Positions 42,118 through 51,427 of a stretch of DNA of 64,000 bases are shown piece by piece (position 1 is the stretch's first letter; the number at the start of each line of letters is the position of its first letter). Position numbers and translations under genes: made by a program. The DNA is from an uncultured Isosphaeraceae bacterium (GTDB taxonomy: Bacteria > Planctomycetota > Planctomycetia > Isosphaerales > Isosphaeraceae). Under the pieces are notes generated by a model, which did no database searches, was not told the DNA's origin, and was given only the letters and a program-made list of their open reading frames with translations. Location: the NCBI GenBank assembly GCA_945957605.1, contig CAMFLR010000013.1, positions 124,001 to 188,000 of the forward strand, in the 5' to 3' direction.

Positions 42118-43398
42118 ATGAGCCTTGCGGGATCGACTCTCGACGCTCAACCAAAAGAAGCTACCGACGCGGCCGCGCCGGTTTCTACGGGCCGGCTGCT
42201 TCAGCTTGACGTGCTCCGCGGAATTGCGATTGTTCTGGTGCTTGGCCGGCACATGCCATTGCGCGAGGCTGGCGTGCTGGCGCCGCTAGCGCGGTTGTGG
42301 TATCGCGTGGGCTGGGCGGGTGTTGACCTGTTCTTTGTGCTCAGCGGGTTCTTGATCGGCGGTTTGCTATTCAACGAGCTGAAGAATCATGGTGCGATTG
42401 ACGTCAAACGGTTTTTGATTCGTCGCGGATTCAAAATCTGGCCGTCGTATTACGCCTACCTCGTGCTCGTGTTTGCGATGCTCTGCTTGGGCTTTGATGC
42501 GCCTGTGAAGATTCGCGCGGGTGAGTTCGTTAAGGCTGCGAAGGTGATGATTCCGAACGTCCTGAACGTTCAGAACTATTATCGCAACATGCCCAGGACC
42601 CACACTTGGAGCCTGGCGGTTGAAGAGCATTTTTACTTGCTGCTGCCGTTTCTGCTGATCTGGCTGGTGCGACTCCGGAAAACGGGCGAGGCGAGAAGTC
42701 TGCGAGCGATTCCCGCGATTGCATTGGCGACGATGATCGGATGTACGGCGCTTCGTGTGCTGACAAACTGGCTCTGGTATAGCACGAGCGAAGACCTTCG
42801 CACGTTTCAGCTTTTGCATTACTTCCCGACGCATTTGCGGCTTGATGGTTTGATGTTCGGAGTTTTGATTGCTTATATTTATGCTTATCATGCAAGTGTT
42901 TTCGCGTGGGTTGCACGATATCGCTGGTCGGTACTTCTGGCCGGAATTGGGTTGCTCGCGCCGCTCTGCTGGGGGCGGTTGGGACTCGATCCGTTTGTCT
43001 GGACTTATGGGTTCACGCTGGCCTATCTCGGGTTTGGGTGCGTTGTTGCGGCATTCGTCGCGACACCGATTAGCCATGGTATTTTAGGCCGAATGATTGG
43101 TAGCGGCGTTGGGCGAGCGTTCGCGTTTATCGGCGTTTACAGTTACGCGATTTACCTGTGGCACGTCGACCTTGCCGGTGTGCCTGTGGCATGGCTCGAT
43201 CGAAAGTTCCTTGCCAGCTCGCTTTCTGATTCTGGGCGCTGGGCGATTACGATGACGCTGTTTGCAGCGGGTTCGGTGATTGCCGGTGTGGTGATGGGAT
43301 GGTTGATCGAACGTCCGACGTTGGCGATTCGCGATCGATATTTCCCGGGGCGCGCACGAGCTCTGGTTACGCCGAAGTTGATCGACGATGCGATTTGA
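42118..43398 (+). CDS. Membrane acyltransferase, acyltransferase-3 family
   Basis: 426 residues from ATG 42118, chosen over ATG 42109 because AGGAG (42103-42107) is 10 nt from the former and only 1 nt from the latter. About ten membrane segments. The start 'LDVLRGIAIVLVLGRHMP' carries the conserved Arg and His of the family, and 'FFVLSGFLIGGLL' and 'HTWSLAVEEHFYLLLPF' are also diagnostic. These enzymes O-acylate sugars, lipids or peptides at the membrane. It ends the exporter/NRPS operon, 57 nt after the dioxygenase fusion, so it may modify the exported product; a separate polysaccharide substrate is possible. Confidence 0.9.
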   Translation: MSLAGSTLDAQPKEATDAAAPVSTGRLLQLDVLRGIAIVLVLGRHMPLREAGVLAPLARLWYRVGWAGVDLFFVLSGFLIGGLLFNELKNHGAIDVKRFLIRRGFKIWPSYYAYLVLVFAMLCLGFDAPVKIRAGEFVKAAKVMIPNVLNVQNYYRNMPRTHTWSLAVEEHFYLLLPFLLIWLVRLRKTGEARSLRAIPAIALATMIGCTALRVLTNWLWYSTSEDLRTFQLLHYFPTHLRLDGLMFGVLIAYIYAYHASVFAWVARYRWSVLLAGIGLLAPLCWGRLGLDPFVWTYGFTLAYLGFGCVVAAFVATPISHGILGRMIGSGVGRAFAFIGVYSYAIYLWHVDLAGVPVAWLDRKFLASSLSDSGRWAITMTLFAAGSVIAGVVMGWLIERPTLAIRDRYFPGRARALVTPKLIDDAI

Positions 43399-43526
43399 AG
43401 CTGGCGCGGATTTCTGCTAGCGCTGGAACTCTTCTGGGATAGACTCGGCATACTGACCGGGCGATTGCGTCGGTGCGACCCCTCGGGTATCACAGAGACA
43501 TATTCGCACCCTCAGGAGAAATGCCG

Positions 43527-44480
43527 ATGCGACCGACTCGCCGAGACTTCATCGGGTATTCAGGACTCGCCCTGGGCGCTGCGACGGTCTCGGGGATGTC
43601 GGCGTTGCCTGTCGTTGCGCGTGGTGCGGAGAATAACCCAGCGAAGCGGCGGTCGATCGGTGTTTCGACATACTCGTTCTGGCAATTTCGCGGCGAACGG
43701 TTGAGCATTCTCGCGTGCATCGACAAGGCCGCGGCGATGGGTTTCGAGGGCGTCGAAATCCTTCACGTTCAGATGCAGGACGAATCGAACGCGGCCCTGC
43801 AAAATATCAAACGTCGGGCACATTCGCTCGGCCTGGCGCTCATGGGATTTTCGACGCACCAGGGGTTTGTCTATCCCGATGCGGACCTGCGCCGGACGAA
43901 CGTTCAGAAGACGCTTTATCAGATCGAGCTGGCGTCGCGTCTTGGCATTCCCACGATGCGAATCAACACTGGGCGCTGGGGGACGATCAAGTCGTTCGAT
44001 GATTTCATGGCCAAGAAGGGAATTGAGCCTTCGCTTGAAGGTCATACCGAGGAACAGGCGTTTGGCTGGGTAATTGGCTCGATCGAGAAACTTCTGCCGC
44101 GTGCGGAAGAATGCGGTGTCGTGCTGGGATTGGAGAACCATTGGGGCCTGGGACGGACGGCGGCGGGAGTGCGGCGGATCGTCGAGGCGATCAATTCGCC
44201 GTGGCTGCAAATGACGCTCGACACCGGCAATTTCCTGGAAAACGGCTACGAGCAAATGGAGTCGATGGCGTCGAGCAAGGTGCCAATTTGCCTCGTTCAG
44301 GCCAAAACGTATTTTGGTGGCGGGCGGTGGTATGCCCTGGAGTTGGATTATTCCAAGATCGCCGGGATCTTGAATGCTCACAACTACAAGGGTTGGATTT
44401 CGCTCGAATTCGAAGGTAATGAAGACGCCGAAACAGCCGTGCCCAAGAGTTTGGAGTTGTTGAGGAAGAGTTTTGCGTAA
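43527..44480 (+). CDS. Tat-exported TIM-barrel sugar isomerase/epimerase-like protein
   Basis: 317 residues from ATG 43527, which AGGAG (43514-43518) places 8 nt downstream; ATG 43521 would be too close. The Tat signal 'RPTRRDFIGYSGLALG' is followed by a xylose-isomerase-like TIM barrel: 'SIGVSTYSFW', 'GFEGVEILH', 'LGLENHWG' (metal-type Glu), 'MTLDTGNF' (Asp) and 'WISLEFEGNED' (Glu). Planctomycetes carry many such exported proteins, usually of unknown sugar or polyol substrate. It stands alone, 128 nt after the acyltransferase, and is probably not part of the NRPS pathway. Confidence 0.88.
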   Translation: MRPTRRDFIGYSGLALGAATVSGMSALPVVARGAENNPAKRRSIGVSTYSFWQFRGERLSILACIDKAAAMGFEGVEILHVQMQDESNAALQNIKRRAHSLGLALMGFSTHQGFVYPDADLRRTNVQKTLYQIELASRLGIPTMRINTGRWGTIKSFDDFMAKKGIEPSLEGHTEEQAFGWVIGSIEKLLPRAEECGVVLGLENHWGLGRTAAGVRRIVEAINSPWLQMTLDTGNFLENGYEQMESMASSKVPICLVQAKTYFGGGRWYALELDYSKIAGILNAHNYKGWISLEFEGNEDAETAVPKSLELLRKSFA

Positions 44481-44855
44481 TTGCGTGGCGAACGGATGTG
44501 TTGCGTTTAGTAAGCCCTTGACGAAAGCGAGCCTTCCGAATCGTCCGCAGGGATAGCTGGGTGGGAGGCTTTGAGTCTGATGGGGCGGCGTTCTCGTCGG
44601 CTTCCCTGATTGCGCTTCAGCGGTTATGATTGAACAATTGCGTTGGAAACCATGTCTCCTGGAGTTCGCATTGATTCTCGTTGGTTCCTACCATATTGTC
44701 TCAGCCTGTTTCAGGCCAATCTTGTCGTAACCTACTCTCCCCTGCTGACTACAACAGATTGCTGACGGCTCCCGGAAGGTCTCAAACGACCGGGTGATCG
44801 CTCGAACGAATTGCATTGGCCTCATCCTTTCGTTTCTAGCAGCGTGGTGAGATTC
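44481..44855. other. Intergenic gap
   Basis: 375 nt between the isomerase-like gene and the bestrophin gene. I see no gene, RNA or clear promoter; the long frames crossing it carry no recognisable protein. Confidence 0.5.
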
Positions 44856-45827
44856 ATGATCGACGAGAATGCTTCATGGTTTCAAATCGTCAAGGCACAC
44901 CTTCTCACGCTTGTGGGAATCACCATACTTTCGCTAGCGGCCTATGAGCTTGTCGCGTGGAATTTGATCGTTCTTCCTTCAAATACACTTCCAATCAACG
45001 TCCTGGGGATTGCGCTTAGCGTTTTTATTGGCTTCCGGAATAACACCGCTTACGACCGTTACTGGGAAGCGCGAAAGCTTTGGGGGAATCTCACAAACAG
45101 CAGCCGGACGTATGGTCGCCAGGTGGTTACGTTCGTGAATCCACCGCATTATGCGAGCGCCGAAGCGGTGCTGGCGATTCATGCGTGGAAGGACGAGATG
45201 ATTAACGGAATGATCGCATATATTCAGGCGTTGCGATGTTCACTTCACGATGAAGAACCGTGGGACGACCTTGCCGGGTTGCTGCCTGAATCGGTGATCA
45301 GTCGACTCCAGCGCCAGCGCAATGTGCCAAGTTCGATTCTCAACTGGCTCGGCCGACGTGCGGTTGAAGCGACTCAGAACGGCTGGCTCGATGAGCTGAG
45401 ATTGCAACGGATCGACAGCACTTTCAACGATTTTGCCAACTATCAAGGTGGCTGTGAACGCATCAAGAAGACGACGATTCCTGCTTATTTCAGTCTATTT
45501 ACGTATTATGTTGTGCGAGTTTACTGCTTTGTGGTGCCCTTTGCGCTTGTCGAGTCGATGGGGATTTTTACTGCGTTCGCGGGCGTTGGCTTCGGTACGG
45601 TTTTCCTTCTTCTCGACGGAATTGGTCGTTTGATCGAGCATCCGTTCCGGCAAGGGCCGATCACCTTGCCGCTGACCTCGATCGCGCTTTCGATCGAAAT
45701 CGGTTTGCGGCAAACGCTCGACCCGCTGCACTCGTGCGACGAAGTGCGACCGGATCGCACGTCATTTCGACCGGTTACGCTCACGGAAGTGCCGACGACG
45801 TTTGCGTCGCGAGAGCCGAAGACGTGA
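44856..45827 (+). CDS. Bestrophin-like channel (UPF0187 / YneE family)
   Basis: 323 residues from ATG 44856, with GGTGAG 4 nt upstream; a 15-codon longer TTG frame is unlikely. Family signature 'FRNNTAYDRYWEARKLWG' (about residues 65-82), with membrane segments near 22-40, 45-60, 218-240 and 248-268 and the late 'EHPFRQGPITLPL' stretch. Bacterial bestrophin-like proteins form pentameric inner-membrane anion or cation channels. It stands as a single gene with no functional link to its neighbours. Confidence 0.9.
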   Translation: MIDENASWFQIVKAHLLTLVGITILSLAAYELVAWNLIVLPSNTLPINVLGIALSVFIGFRNNTAYDRYWEARKLWGNLTNSSRTYGRQVVTFVNPPHYASAEAVLAIHAWKDEMINGMIAYIQALRCSLHDEEPWDDLAGLLPESVISRLQRQRNVPSSILNWLGRRAVEATQNGWLDELRLQRIDSTFNDFANYQGGCERIKKTTIPAYFSLFTYYVVRVYCFVVPFALVESMGIFTAFAGVGFGTVFLLLDGIGRLIEHPFRQGPITLPLTSIALSIEIGLRQTLDPLHSCDEVRPDRTSFRPVTLTEVPTTFASREPKT

Positions 45828-46096
45828 AGCAATCGAAACTTGCCATCCTCGCCGGCGATTTAGGATGTCGTTCAATACGCTGACAATTAGTCGCTCGTTG
45901 CCGAAAATTGATTGATTGGCGCGAAGCGTTCCCGCATGTTCGATGACCGTAGTTCTCGTATTCAAGTGTCTTTAATCGATGCGCGTTGAGCCTTGTCGCA
46001 GAAGTCTGTCGAAATTGTGCTACCGCTTGGCCGCGTGAATGGATTCTAATTAACGACGGCCGAATTCCATCGGACTTACACGGAGCTGCGAGCGCT

Positions 46097-47335
46097 ATGA
46101 GTGACCATCAGCCTGGAAACACGGATCGTCGTACGTTTCTCCAAGCGGGTACCCTGGCCGCCGCAACGGCTGCCGTGGGATCGCACGCCTTTGGACAAGA
46201 TGTCGTGCCGGTTGAGCAACCGCCGGTCCCCAGGCGAAAGCTGGGACGAACGGGCGTCGAGGTGACGATGCTCAACCAGGGTGCGATTCGCGGCTCGCAA
46301 ACCGAGCGCGTGCTGCGATACTCGTACGCCAGCGGCGTTCGCGTGTTCGATACCGCGAAGGTGTACAACACCGAGCCAACTCTTCGAAAGTGGTTCGAAG
46401 CCCAGCCCGAAGTGCGCAAGAATATCTTTCTTGTCACCAAGGATATGCCCAAGACCGCCGACCAGATCCCCAAGATGGTTGACGACCGGCTCAAGTCCCT
46501 CGGCGTCGATCACATCGACCTGTTTTTCATTCACGGCTTCGGAGACGAGCACAAGCTCGAAACGGCTGTCGACCTGATCAAGAGCAAGGAACTTGGCCGA
46601 GTCGTCGACAAGGTTAAAGCGAGCGGCAAGATCAAACACTTCGGCTTCTCGTCGCACAACAAAGATCGTGCTGCGCTGATTACTGCGGCGGCTGAAGGCG
46701 GAATCGTCGACGCGATCATGCTGCAATATCGCCCCTGGCTCGACAAGGAATCGCCCTTGAACAAGGCGATCGACGCTGCCTGGAAGGCGAACATCGGGCT
46801 CATCTCGATGAAGCAAATCGCCGGCAACGGCTTTGGCGACAAGCCAGTGGGCAACATTCTCGACGACGTGAAGACCAAGGTTCCGATGCTCGAGGAGAAG
46901 AAGCTTACTGCCTTCCAGGGGCTGCTGCACGCGATCTGGACTGATGAGCGTATCAGCACAGTTTGCGTTTCGATGCGCAATACTGATCAAATTCGTGAGA
47001 ACGTTGATGCATGCCGTCGTTTCGAGCCGTTGAAGGTCGCTGAGATCGAGCAACTTCGCGATTGCGCCCTGGCGCACAACCACACACTTTGCGCCGATTG
47101 CGATGGCCGCTGCTCGCAGGCGGCGGGAACCAAGGCCGAACTTGGCAACCTGACGCGATTCTTGACCTATCACGAGTTTCACGGCGACCGTGCCGAGGCT
47201 CGCAAGGCTTATGCTGAGCTCAGCCCCGAAGCGCGTGACTGGCTGGGAGCCGATCTCGAAGCCGCGCGCCAGGCTTGTCCCAGCAAACTCGATTTCGCCC
47301 AGCTTCTCCCGCGTGCAGATGATCTGCTCGCGTGA
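46097..47335 (+). CDS. Tat-exported aldo/keto reductase with C-terminal Cys cluster
   Basis: 412 residues from ATG 46097 (GGAG at 46082-46085). Tat signal 'DRRTFLQAGTLAAATAAVG', then an aldo/keto reductase barrel: 'RKLGRTGVEVTMLNQG', 'VFDTAKVYNTEP' (catalytic Asp and Tyr), 'FLVTKDM' (Lys) and 'LFFIHGF' (His). Near the end 'LCADCDGRC' gives a CxxCxxxC pattern, related to the ferredoxin-like tails of some family members but with too few Cys for a standard pair of 4Fe-4S clusters. It is a probable periplasmic oxidoreductase; substrate unknown. A G+C-rich hairpin lies 78 nt after the stop. Confidence 0.9.
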   Translation: MSDHQPGNTDRRTFLQAGTLAAATAAVGSHAFGQDVVPVEQPPVPRRKLGRTGVEVTMLNQGAIRGSQTERVLRYSYASGVRVFDTAKVYNTEPTLRKWFEAQPEVRKNIFLVTKDMPKTADQIPKMVDDRLKSLGVDHIDLFFIHGFGDEHKLETAVDLIKSKELGRVVDKVKASGKIKHFGFSSHNKDRAALITAAAEGGIVDAIMLQYRPWLDKESPLNKAIDAAWKANIGLISMKQIAGNGFGDKPVGNILDDVKTKVPMLEEKKLTAFQGLLHAIWTDERISTVCVSMRNTDQIRENVDACRRFEPLKVAEIEQLRDCALAHNHTLCADCDGRCSQAAGTKAELGNLTRFLTYHEFHGDRAEARKAYAELSPEARDWLGADLEAARQACPSKLDFAQLLPRADDLLA

Positions 47336-47852
47336 GCGATGGGAAACGAAGTTGCATGCGCGGGCCGAGTTTGACTCGGCCTGCGAAAACCTCGTACCGG
47401 TAAAATAAAAAAACCCGGCTCCCCCCGAGGGAGCCGGGCACAGCCAGGGAGAACGACGCTTGCTCGTGACTCCTTGGAACGCGAAGAAGATGTTTATCAG
47501 AGGTCTGACTCACTTCTCTTCGCTGACGGATTACTCTTAATGCACGGGCTGTGCCACGACGCAAAAACGCTCAGGAATTGCACGCGCAATCTCTGTTAAC
47601 GCTTTACTGCTAAATAATTTAGAAATTGCAAGAACCGGTCTTCGATACTCGCGTAAGTCGAAGCGAAGGCAAAGTGACGCCCGAATTATCATCAGTGTTG
47701 TCGTAAGTTTGGGCAGGCTTTGCTGGGAACCCGGGTCGCTCCTTTGGGCGAGTTGGGTTATGATGAACAATCGTGCGGATGATGGGACTATTGGCTTGGT
47801 CGTTGGCTCGGGCGGCGGATGTTTGGGCAGGTTGGGAAAGGATCGGGTGGTG
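47336..47852. other. Intergenic gap with a hairpin
   Basis: 517 nt between the reductase and the phosphodiesterase-family gene. It contains the hairpin at 47414-47438, an AT-richer stretch (about 47510-47700) and otherwise no recognisable gene on either strand. Confidence 0.5.
47414..47438 (-). terminator. Hairpin with A/T tract, terminator-like on the minus strand
   Basis: CCCGGCTCCC (47414-47423) pairs perfectly with GGGAGCCGGG (47429-47438) around a 5-nt loop. The tract AAAATAAAAAAA at 47402-47413 is a U-run only for minus-strand transcription. On the + strand it follows the reductase stop by 78 nt but has no U-run, so it may work there only as a stem or 3'-end protector. Confidence 0.6.
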
Positions 47853-49520
47853 ATGCGGGTCTTTTTGCTGGGTCTTGATGGTGCCACCTGGGATATTCTC
47901 AAGCCGCTTGTTGATGCGGGTGAATTGCCGAACCTTGCGCGTTTGATGGCAACCGGCGCGCATGGCGAGTTGGGCTCGGTGTTTCCGCCGCTATCGCCCG
48001 TCGCGTGGACGGCGGTGATGACGGGGAAGAACTCGGGGAAGCATGGTGTCTTTGAGTTTCTCGAGCATGCTCATAACCCGCTTGTGGGGCGGGTGAATTC
48101 GTCGCGGGCCATCAAGGCGGAATTGGTTTGGGAGATCGCCGGTCGCCACGGGAAGACGTCGGTTGCTGGTGGGGTGCCGATGAGCTATCCCCATCGCAAT
48201 GCCCCTGGGACTTATATTGGTGATTTTCTCGCTCCGCCCAATGCGAGCGATTTTGCGAACGATCCGCAGATTTTGCGCGAGCTGGAAGCGGAACTGGGGC
48301 ATCCGTATCGTCCCTGGTCGACGGCCGTGCATGACGGTGGGCGTGAGGGAGAGGCTCTCGCGGAGTTGACGGAGTTTCTCGAGGACCATCTCAAGGCGGT
48401 CGCTTTTTTGGCGAAGCGCGGGGGGTGGGACCTCTTCATGTATGACCTGATGGCGACTGATCGCATTCAGCATGAGCTCTGGCATGCGTGGGAGCCGACG
48501 CATCTGGTGGCCAAGGGACGGGATCTGTCGACGATTCGCGAAGGATTCATTGAGTTCTGGCGGAAGCTTGATCGCGGAGTTGGTGCGATAGTTGATGCGC
48601 TGCCGAGTGATACGGCAGTTCTACTTATTAGTGATCATGGTTTTGGTCCGATTGAATGGTACGTCAACTTTAATGTTTGGTTATTGAATGAAGGACATAT
48701 TGCGCTTCAAGATAGTTTTTATGTGAAGCAGAAGAAGTGGTTCTGGGATCGAGGCTGCACGCCGGGTTGGTTCTACAAGCAGATGGTGAAGTTCGGCATG
48801 GCGCGGCAGCGGGTTGGCCGGTTCAACGGCAAGCAGACAAACTGGGTCGATCGACTGGCAGAGTCGGCGTTTTTGTCGCGGCGGCATATTGATTGGTCGA
48901 AGACGAAGGCTTATGCGCAGGGGAATTTTGGGCAGATCTTTGTCAATCAGAAGGGACGTCAGCCGCAAGGATGTGTTGCACCGGAAGATGTGCGGCCATT
49001 TTTGAATGATTTGAAGGCGGAGTTGTTTGCGATTCCGCATCCGGAGACGGGTGAGCCGCTTGTTGAGAAGGTTTACGAGCGTGATGAGCTTTACAACGGG
49101 CCGCATGCTTACCTTGGTCCTGACCTGACGGTTGTGCTCAAGGACTGGCGTTATCGTACGATTGGCCTGCATGATTTTACGACGAATACGGTGATTGGTC
49201 CGGCGTTTGGCCCGACTGGCGATCATCGCACTGAAGGCGTTTTGATCGCTCATGGTCCGGCGTTTCGCACGGGGGCGAGTCCGCAGGGCGCGACGCTGAT
49301 GGATTTGACCCCCACGGTGCTGCATCTTTTGGGAGTGCCGGCGCCGGCGGATCTTGACGGTCGCGTGATTACGGAAATTCTTGCGCCAGAGCATGCGGAT
49401 CGCCCGGTACTGCACGAAGACGCGCCGGCCGGGCAGGATGGCGAGCCGGTTGCGGTGGGATATGGCGAGGAGGACGAGGAGGCCGTGCAGAAGCGGCTTG
49501 CGGATCTCGGCTATCTCTAA
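47853..49520 (+). CDS. Type I phosphodiesterase / nucleotide pyrophosphatase family enzyme
   Basis: 555 residues from ATG 47853; AAGGA (47838-47842) supports this start over a 48-codon longer frame. It belongs to the alkaline-phosphatase superfamily: 'VFLLGLDGATWDIL' (metal Asp), 'SPVAWTAVMTGKNSGKHG' (nucleophile region), 'YDLMATDRIQHELWH' (Asp, His), 'LLISDHGFGP' (Asp-His) and 'GDHRTEGVLIAHG', ending with the common 'LTPTVLHLLGVPAP'. No signal peptide, so it is probably cytoplasmic. It hydrolyses or transfers phosphodiesters or phosphomonoesters of unknown identity. The TPR-sulfotransferase follows after 24 nt, probably in one operon. Confidence 0.88.
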   Translation: MRVFLLGLDGATWDILKPLVDAGELPNLARLMATGAHGELGSVFPPLSPVAWTAVMTGKNSGKHGVFEFLEHAHNPLVGRVNSSRAIKAELVWEIAGRHGKTSVAGGVPMSYPHRNAPGTYIGDFLAPPNASDFANDPQILRELEAELGHPYRPWSTAVHDGGREGEALAELTEFLEDHLKAVAFLAKRGGWDLFMYDLMATDRIQHELWHAWEPTHLVAKGRDLSTIREGFIEFWRKLDRGVGAIVDALPSDTAVLLISDHGFGPIEWYVNFNVWLLNEGHIALQDSFYVKQKKWFWDRGCTPGWFYKQMVKFGMARQRVGRFNGKQTNWVDRLAESAFLSRRHIDWSKTKAYAQGNFGQIFVNQKGRQPQGCVAPEDVRPFLNDLKAELFAIPHPETGEPLVEKVYERDELYNGPHAYLGPDLTVVLKDWRYRTIGLHDFTTNTVIGPAFGPTGDHRTEGVLIAHGPAFRTGASPQGATLMDLTPTVLHLLGVPAPADLDGRVITEILAPEHADRPVLHEDAPAGQDGEPVAVGYGEEDEEAVQKRLADLGYL

Positions 49521-49544
49521 AGTCTGAGTCGCGCTGGGGGCTTC

Positions 49545-51251
49545 ATGGAGGAGTCAGCCCGAATTGGTTTGGACGCGTTCGATGCCGCGGCGCTCCACGC
49601 GCAGGGGCGGCGGTTACTTGCCGAGGGGCGGGCGGAAGAGGCGCTTCGTTATTGCGAAGAGGCGATTAGACGCGGACCTGCAGCCTCGGCTTGGTATGAC
49701 ACTCTGGGGAGTGTGCTCCGGAGCTTGGGGCGAATTGAAGGCGCGATCGAAGCGTATCGCGCGGCGATTCAGATTGATTCTCAATACGCGCCAGCCTATG
49801 CGAATTTGGGCGTTATCTTGTTGGAACAAGATCGCGCTGGCGAGGCGCTTCAGTATCTGCCGCACGCAGTTGGGCTTGATCCGCAACGTGCGGTGTACTG
49901 GGAATATCTAGCGAGGATTTATGAGTGGCAGGGACGGGCCGATCTGGCGATTCCCTGTTGGGAACGTGTGCAAACGCTGATGCATCCGCCGCAACGTCGG
50001 GTGCATCTTGCGCTCGGGCGTGCGTTGCACGATGAGGGAAGACTAGACGAGGCTGAGCGCCAGTATTTGGCTGCGCTTGAAATTGAAGCGAAAGATCCTG
50101 TTGCGCTGGCTCACGTCGGGAAGTTGCACGCTGAGCGTGGAGAGACTGAGCGGGCTGAGGCGTTGTTTCGCCGGGCGTTGCAACTCAAACCGGATTACGA
50201 CTGGTCGTATGCCTGGCTTGCGGCGCTGCTAGGAGGCAAGCTTCCGGACGCGGATTTGGAGCGAATTGTTGCGCGGTTGGAAGTTCTTGGAACTCGCGAT
50301 GAGAACCGTGTGAGGTTGCTGTTTGCGTGTGGTCAGGTATTTGATGCGCGCGGGGAATATCCGCGGGCGTCGGCTTGTTTTCGAGAGGCCAACGCGCTCG
50401 CGGCTTCGCAGCGACCCACGAGTCGGCGCTATGACGCTGCCGCAGAGCATGCGTTTGTCGATGAGGTAATTCAGCGGTTTGATCGTGCGCAGTGTGCGAG
50501 GCTCGCAGGATCAAGAAGTCGCACGCCGGTATTCATCGTGGGATTGCCGCGATCGGGCACGACGTTGATCGAACAGATCCTCGCGGCGCATCCGCAGGTA
50601 CATGGCGCGGGTGAGTTGGCAATCGCGGAGCGGATGTTTGAGTCGCTTCCGGAGATTCTTGGGGTTGAGGCAAGTGCGACGGAATGCGCAGCTATTCTGG
50701 AGCCTGAAGCGATCGGGTTGATCGCTGAGAATTATCTAGCACAGTTAAAAATGCTGGCGCCGGCAAATTCTCATCAACGAGTGATCGATAAACAACCTGG
50801 TAATTACAACTATCTTGGATTTATCGCGTCGCTGTTTCCTGAGGCGACGATTATCCACTGCCGCCGCGATTTGCGTGATGTAGCACTTTCGTGCTGGAAT
50901 TCAGACTTCGCGACGATTCGTTGGTCGAATGATCCGGTGGATATCGCCGCGCATTTTCGAGCTCATCAGCGGCTCATGGAACACTGGCGAGAGACGTTGC
51001 AGACGACGATTCATGAAGTCTGGTATGAGGAGGCAGTGGAAGATGTTGAGAAGGTTGCACACCGTTTGATTGACGCGATGGGGCTGCAGTGGGATCCGAT
51101 TTGTCTGGATTTTCATCAGTCGAAGCGTGCGGTGCGAACTGCGAGTCGCACGCAGGTACGTCAGCCTGTTCATCGGCGATCCGTGGGGCGGTGGGAATTC
51201 TATCGGGATGAGTTTCCTGAGCTTTTTGAAGGGCTTGGCCGGTTGGCATAG
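49545..51251 (+). CDS. TPR-repeat sulfotransferase
   Basis: 568 residues. Residues about 10-300 are tetratricopeptide repeats ('AYANLGVILLEQDRAGEALQ', 'HLALGRALHDEGRLDEAERQ'). From about 325 a PAPS-dependent sulfotransferase: the 5'-phosphosulfate loop 'FIVGLPRSGTTLIEQIL', 'GAGEL', and the 3'-phosphate site 'IIHCRRDLRDVALSCW'. The TPR-sulfotransferase layout is known from many bacteria, including planctomycetes; the acceptor (protein, glycan or small molecule) cannot be told from sequence. Same strand and 24 nt after the phosphodiesterase-family gene, so the two may act in one process, for example sulfated glycan turnover. Confidence 0.92.
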   Translation: MEESARIGLDAFDAAALHAQGRRLLAEGRAEEALRYCEEAIRRGPAASAWYDTLGSVLRSLGRIEGAIEAYRAAIQIDSQYAPAYANLGVILLEQDRAGEALQYLPHAVGLDPQRAVYWEYLARIYEWQGRADLAIPCWERVQTLMHPPQRRVHLALGRALHDEGRLDEAERQYLAALEIEAKDPVALAHVGKLHAERGETERAEALFRRALQLKPDYDWSYAWLAALLGGKLPDADLERIVARLEVLGTRDENRVRLLFACGQVFDARGEYPRASACFREANALAASQRPTSRRYDAAAEHAFVDEVIQRFDRAQCARLAGSRSRTPVFIVGLPRSGTTLIEQILAAHPQVHGAGELAIAERMFESLPEILGVEASATECAAILEPEAIGLIAENYLAQLKMLAPANSHQRVIDKQPGNYNYLGFIASLFPEATIIHCRRDLRDVALSCWNSDFATIRWSNDPVDIAAHFRAHQRLMEHWRETLQTTIHEVWYEEAVEDVEKVAHRLIDAMGLQWDPICLDFHQSKRAVRTASRTQVRQPVHRRSVGRWEFYRDEFPELFEGLGRLA

Positions 51252-51427
51252 GATGACGAAAGCTTTTTCGCTTTGAGTCTTGTAGAAGCGCTGCCTGGAC
51301 AACGAGCTGTTCAGGCTACCCATTCCTCATCCTAATTGACTCGACTTCGAGTATCGCTCATACTTTGAAATGGGGCGATTCTTGGTGAGAGGCAAATCAC
51401 CTTTGTCGGTCTAGTCAGAGGTAAATG

